From assembly GCA_002297045.1 (NCBI GenBank), contig DBJE01000010.1, positions 1-64,000 on the forward strand: a stretch of DNA of 64,000 nt, in the 5' to 3' direction. Position numbers and translations under genes: made by a program. Source of the stretch: Caryophanales bacterium UBA784. Its GTDB lineage: Bacteria; Bacillota_I; Bacilli_A; RFN20; CAG-288. The notes under the pieces are model-generated. The model ran no database searches and had not been told where the DNA came from. It saw only the letters and a program-made list of their open reading frames with translations. Positions 61,024-64,000 of this stretch are shown here, piece by piece (the stretch's first letter is position 1; every line of letters starts with the position of its first letter).

Positions 61024-62046
61024 ATGAAGGAAAAACTGATTTCGTTCTGTGTTCCTTCCTATAATTCCGAATCCTATCTTCATCGTGCCTTGGATTCCCT
61101 CGTTCCTGGCGGGGAGAAAGTCGAAATCCTGGTGATTGACGATGGATCAAAGGATCGGACGCTTAAGATTGCCAGGGAATACCAGGAGAAGTATCCGGGC
61201 ATTGTGAAAGCCGTCCATCAGGAGAATAAAGGGCACGGCGGGGCAATCAACACCGCCCTTTCCCTTGCCTCTGGGAGATACTTTAAGGTTGTCGATTCCG
61301 ACGACTTTGTGGAAAAGGACGGACTTTCCGCCTTGCTGAAGGCTAGGGAGGACCATAGGGACCTTGATAGGATCCTAAGGCCTTATACCTACCGTCACGG
61401 CGAGGAGAGGAAAAAGGAAAAGACGATCCGCTATGGCTTCTTCGTCAAGAAGGACACGGTTGTTTCGATAGGGGAAATCAAACGCTTTGATGCAGCGAGA
61501 AACCTGACCCTTCATTCCGTCGTCTACTCCACTTCCCTCCTCCGGGATAAGGCAAAGCTTGTTCTTCCCGAACACTGCTTCTATGAGGATAACTATAGGA
61601 TTTATGCCCCTCTTCCTTTCATCAAGAAGCTGAGGTATATCGATGTTCCTTTCTACCAGTATCTTCTTGGCCGGGAAGGACAGTCCAGGCAGACAAACAA
61701 TCTCATTAAGCGGAACAAGGATCTTAGGCACGTTGCCTTCCTTAGTTTCCAGAGCGTCTCTCTTCCTAAGAGGAAGAAGACGGAAAGACAGCTTTATAAA
61801 CTCAGGAAGCACCAGTTGATCAGGATGGTCACCGCCCCTCTTCTTTATACTTCGAGGAAGGATAAGGCAGCCTGCAAGACGGAAAAGGGCGAATTCCTCC
61901 GTCGAAGGAAGGACGATGACCTAAAGCAGTATAAAAGGCTTGTCCGCCATCCTTTTGTCTTCTTCCCTTCGAGAAACAACGCCTTTGGAAGAATCAGTGC
62001 CCGTTTTAGGCTTTTCGTCATCCGGAAGTTCGGAGCCATCAACTGA
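61024..62046 (+). CDS. Family 2 glycosyltransferase
   Basis: A 340-residue GT2 (GT-A fold) enzyme. N-terminal blocks are ISFCVPSYNSESYLHRALDSL, VEILVIDDGSKDRT, VHQENKGHGGAINTALSLASGRYFKVVDSDDFVE with the DxD-type metal site, then FYEDNYRIYAPLPFI and YQYLLGREGQSMQTNNLIKRN (Met from AGG). The C-terminal 100 residues are basic, consistent with membrane association. ATG at 61024 is preferred to the TTG six bases upstream; the TTG overlaps the GH3 stop. It is the last gene of the transporter/GH3 operon, ending in a terminator. Acceptor unknown. Confidence 0.9.
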   Translation: MKEKLISFCVPSYNSESYLHRALDSLVPGGEKVEILVIDDGSKDRTLKIAREYQEKYPGIVKAVHQENKGHGGAINTALSLASGRYFKVVDSDDFVEKDGLSALLKAREDHRDLDRILRPYTYRHGEERKKEKTIRYGFFVKKDTVVSIGEIKRFDAARNLTLHSVVYSTSLLRDKAKLVLPEHCFYEDNYRIYAPLPFIKKLRYIDVPFYQYLLGREGQSRQTNNLIKRNKDLRHVAFLSFQSVSLPKRKKTERQLYKLRKHQLIRMVTAPLLYTSRKDKAACKTEKGEFLRRRKDDDLKQYKRLVRHPFVFFPSRNNAFGRISARFRLFVIRKFGAIN

Positions 62047-62053
62047 AAGAAAG

Positions 62054-62096
62054 AAACCGCCTCTGCCGTGGTAGAATAAGAGGCGGTTTTTCTTTT
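62054..62096 (+). terminator. Intrinsic terminator directly abutting the next start codon
   Basis: AAACCGCCTCT (62054-62064) pairs with AGAGGCGGTTT (62079-62089) around a 14-base loop, followed by TTTCTTTT. The regulator ATG lies at 62100, leaving no room for a separate promoter or ribosome-binding site after the terminator. Confidence 0.8.
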
Positions 62097-62099
62097 CGC

Positions 62100-62822
62100 A
62101 TGAATACACCAGTCAAAGTTTCCGTCATCGAAGACGACGGAAAATATCATCAGATTATCCACGGATACCTTCAAGAGTACGGAAAAAAGAAGGGTATTGA
62201 GTTTCATGTCCAGGATTATTCCGATGGACTGGCCTTTCTTGAAGAATACAAGGGAGACGCGGATGTTTTGTTCATGGACATCGAAAGGCCGCAGAGGGAC
62301 GGACTTGAAGTCTGTAGAAAACTGCGCAAGATTGATCCCTATGTCCCGATTATCATCGTTTCCCATTCTGCCCAGTATGCGGTCAAGGGCTATGAGGTCA
62401 ATGCCCTTGGCTATGTGGTCAAGCCGATTGTCCGGTTTGATTTCTTCTTCCTTCTTGACAAGGTGAGGGAAAGAAGGAAGGACAAGGAACAGCACTACCT
62501 TGTCCTCTCAAATAAAAGCACGGTCAAGAAGATTTCCCTTGACGACATTCTTTATCTGGAGGTCTCTTCCCATACCATCAAGGTGAGAAGGAAGAAGGAA
62601 ACCATCGAATTCCGGGGGAAAATCAAGGACTATGAGGACAGACTCTGCCGTTATTCCTTTTTCCGGTGCAATAATTCCTTCTTGGTCAACCTGAAATACT
62701 GCGATAAAGTCTCTGTCGGGGACAGCACTATCGACAGGGGTGGAACGATTATCTCCATCTCCCGTCCAAAGAAGAAACAATTCCTTGAGACATTGGCAGA
62801 TTATTTAAAGGACGAAATATAG
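62100..62822 (+). CDS. LytTR-family response regulator (second)
   Basis: A 240-residue AgrA-like regulator: receiver 1-125 with D60 in VLFMDIEMPQMDGLEVCRKLRKIDP, then LytTR (about 140-240). The receiver motif contains AGG for both Met (62286-62288 and 62295-62297) next to AGA and CGC for the real Arg, a clear demonstration of the code. HSAQYAVKGYEVNALGYVVKPI is typical of this class. It has no obvious ribosome-binding site and starts 4 bases after a terminator T tract. The partner kinase starts 1 base after its stop. It is a paralogue of the 22-kb system. Confidence 0.9.
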   Translation: MNTPVKVSVIEDDGKYHQIIHGYLQEYGKKKGIEFHVQDYSDGLAFLEEYKGDADVLFMDIERPQRDGLEVCRKLRKIDPYVPIIIVSHSAQYAVKGYEVNALGYVVKPIVRFDFFFLLDKVRERRKDKEQHYLVLSNKSTVKKISLDDILYLEVSSHTIKVRRKKETIEFRGKIKDYEDRLCRYSFFRCNNSFLVNLKYCDKVSVGDSTIDRGGTIISISRPKKKQFLETLADYLKDEI

Positions 62823-62823
62823 G

Positions 62824-64000
62824 ATGTACGATAACTATCTTTTTGGAGATGCCGTTATCTATTATCTCTATCGTTTCGTTGTTCCTTTGATGATTGCCGA
62901 ACTGATCACTTTTCTTTCGGCGAAGAAAAAGACGTATTGGATTGTCCGTTTTGCGGGGTATGAAGTCCTGTTTCTGACTCTCTCGGGAATCCTGATTTAC
63001 TATGACGTCGATCTGCGCTTTGGCTGGTTCCGGACTATTTTCCTTCTTCTTTTCCTTCTTTCCCTCCTTCCGCTTGTTTTGACCTTTGGCAGGAAAATCA
63101 AGCATGTCCTCTTTCTTGCCTCCTCTGCCTATACCGTGCAGAACTTTGCCGATAACCTTTGGAAGCTAGCAAGGGAAATCATCCCATCGTCGGATAAAAA
63201 GGCCATTGAGCTTCTTCTTTATTTTCTTCTTTTCGGAGCAAGCTTTACTGTCTATTACTTCGTCTTTGTCAAACTGATGAAAAAGAACAGTGTGGCAAAG
63301 TTAAGCAACAACTCCGTCCTCTTTATCTCTCTTGCCTCTATCCTGGTCATCAACATCCTCTCTAGGTATGCCCAGAGCGTGGAAGACCCTGCCGGCGTGA
63401 TTGCCACTAAGCTCTATGCCAGGATTGCCTGCTTTTTCATCCTTGCCATCCAGTACAACATTTTCCATTCCACTAAGCTGAGCGGAGAAAAGGAGAGGCT
63501 TGAGCAGGCCCTGAAGTTCCAGAACGATAAGTTTGCCTCCAGTAAGGAGACAAGGGAACTTATCAACATCAAATGCCATGACCTAAAGCATGCGCTCGAG
63601 TCGTTGAATTCCTCTAACCTCTCTTTGGAGCAGAAGGAGACTCTTCTTGGACTTTCTAATGCCATCGATGTCTATGACTCCAGAATCAAGACCGGTAATC
63701 CGGTCATCGACAGGGTGCTTTCGGAAAAGTCCCTGATCTGCCATAAGGAGAAGATCCGACTCAATGCCATTATCGACGGATCCCTGTTTTCCTTCAGGGA
63801 TAATGTGGATGTCTATTCTCTTTTCGAGAATGTCCTTGACAATGCCATCAAGGCAGTGAGAAAGGAAGATGAGGAAAAAAAGTCCATCTTCCTCCATGCC
63901 GTGGAAAAGAACAACGTCATTTCCCTGAAAGAAGAGAACTATGTAGGCGAGGAAATCCTCTTCAAGGACGGACTTCCTCTTTCCAAGGGCAACCCTTCCT
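62824..64000 (+). CDS. GHKL sensor histidine kinase (partial, window end)
   Basis: The first 392 codons of a membrane kinase, cut by the window end. About six hydrophobic segments lie in the first 210 residues. The phosphorylation box is KCHDLKHALES (His near 245), where the paralogue at 22.7 kb has CHDMKHQL with Met as AGG. The dimerisation tail DSRIKTGNPVIDRVLSEKS and the ATPase N box ENVLDNAIKAVRK follow; the G box lies beyond the window. Partner of the adjacent LytTR regulator. Confidence 0.9.
   Translation, partial: MYDNYLFGDAVIYYLYRFVVPLMIAELITFLSAKKKTYWIVRFAGYEVLFLTLSGILIYYDVDLRFGWFRTIFLLLFLLSLLPLVLTFGRKIKHVLFLASSAYTVQNFADNLWKLAREIIPSSDKKAIELLLYFLLFGASFTVYYFVFVKLMKKNSVAKLSNNSVLFISLASILVINILSRYAQSVEDPAGVIATKLYARIACFFILAIQYNIFHSTKLSGEKERLEQALKFQNDKFASSKETRELINIKCHDLKHALESLNSSNLSLEQKETLLGLSNAIDVYDSRIKTGNPVIDRVLSEKSLICHKEKIRLNAIIDGSLFSFRDNVDVYSLFENVLDNAIKAVRKEDEEKKSIFLHAVEKNNVISLKEENYVGEEILFKDGLPLSKGNPS

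Noticed and set aside
1..64000. CGG or CGA reassigned as well as AGG
   Set aside because: CGG encodes conserved Arg in several places (GH3 CGRNFEYF, SDR TGRN, DUF4143 CRGGWP) and CGA encodes the Arg of MalK TLRMIAG. A few CGG codons at unexpected positions (41571 region, flavoprotein SGRI) look like ordinary substitutions.
1..64000. tRNA, rRNA or CRISPR arrays
   Set aside because: Looked for T-loop motifs and regular spacer-repeat patterns; GTTCGA-like hits (near 12485, 51255, 52630) are all inside good protein genes, and the only regular short repeats are the iterons at 47-48.7 kb, which have no spacers of CRISPR length.

Overview
The window looks like a chromosome segment of an uncultivated gut Bacilli. 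The gene style is Gram-positive: many lipoproteins, BspA-type repeats, an LtaS-like sulfatase, LytTR/GHKL two-component systems, and MalEFG and GPH sugar import. The defining property is the genetic code. In almost every recognisable protein, AGG codons fall where the family has methionine (or another hydrophobic residue), while conserved arginines use AGA or CGN. Read as Met, AGG restores canonical motifs such as MDIEMPQMDGLEV, LNVMWIWNDYLLP, QMQTMKDMGVNSI and the lipobox GMAGC. AGG=Met has been reported for a clade of uncultivated Bacilli (Enterosoma; Shulgina and Eddy 2021), so I place the organism there or nearby. Residues quoted below use AGG=Met where it matters. TGA is a stop here.

Layout. 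1-4 kb: a leftward four-gene polysaccharide cluster (alpha/beta hydrolase, sugar-phosphate transferase, Wzz-like protein, acyltransferase). 4-18.3 kb: malQ, a BspA-like LRR lipoprotein, a DUF2804 protein, OB-fold and CBM-type lipoproteins, an SDR, gldA and a small unknown protein. 18.4-24 kb: a permuted GH3 glucosidase broken by an in-frame TGA, a small membrane protein, and a LytTR regulator/GHKL kinase pair. 24-31 kb: membrane proteins, an AEC carrier, a YbaK-type editing protein and two lipoproteins. 31-37 kb: a complete ABC sugar importer operon (binding protein, two permeases, ATPase, YesL-like protein), then a flavoprotein. 38-39.5 kb: a gene-poor stretch. 39.5-46 kb: a secreted GH2 enzyme with a large Ig-like surface protein. 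46-51 kb: a lone rfbB, a DUF4143 ATPase bracketed by 65-bp direct repeats of three iterons each, budA with a KdgT-type permease, and a divergent PucR-type regulator. 52-56 kb: a GT39-like membrane protein, an LtaS-like sulfatase and a histidine phosphatase. 56.5-64 kb: a GPH transporter, a second GH3, a GT2 glycosyltransferase and a second LytTR/GHKL pair cut by the window end.

Together the genes describe a glycan-scavenging commensal. Secreted or surface GH2, GH3, CBM and Ig-like proteins would process and bind host or plant glycans. The ABC and GPH importers take up the products, and MalQ and the intracellular GH3 finish them. Sites resembling catabolite-repression (cre/LacI-family) operators precede many of these genes, so they look co-regulated.

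The two most notable observations are the AGG=Met code, visible throughout the window, and the iteron-flanked DUF4143 ATPase unit at 47.1-48.7 kb, whose own promoter -35 lies inside an iteron. No rRNA, tRNA or CRISPR array was seen.
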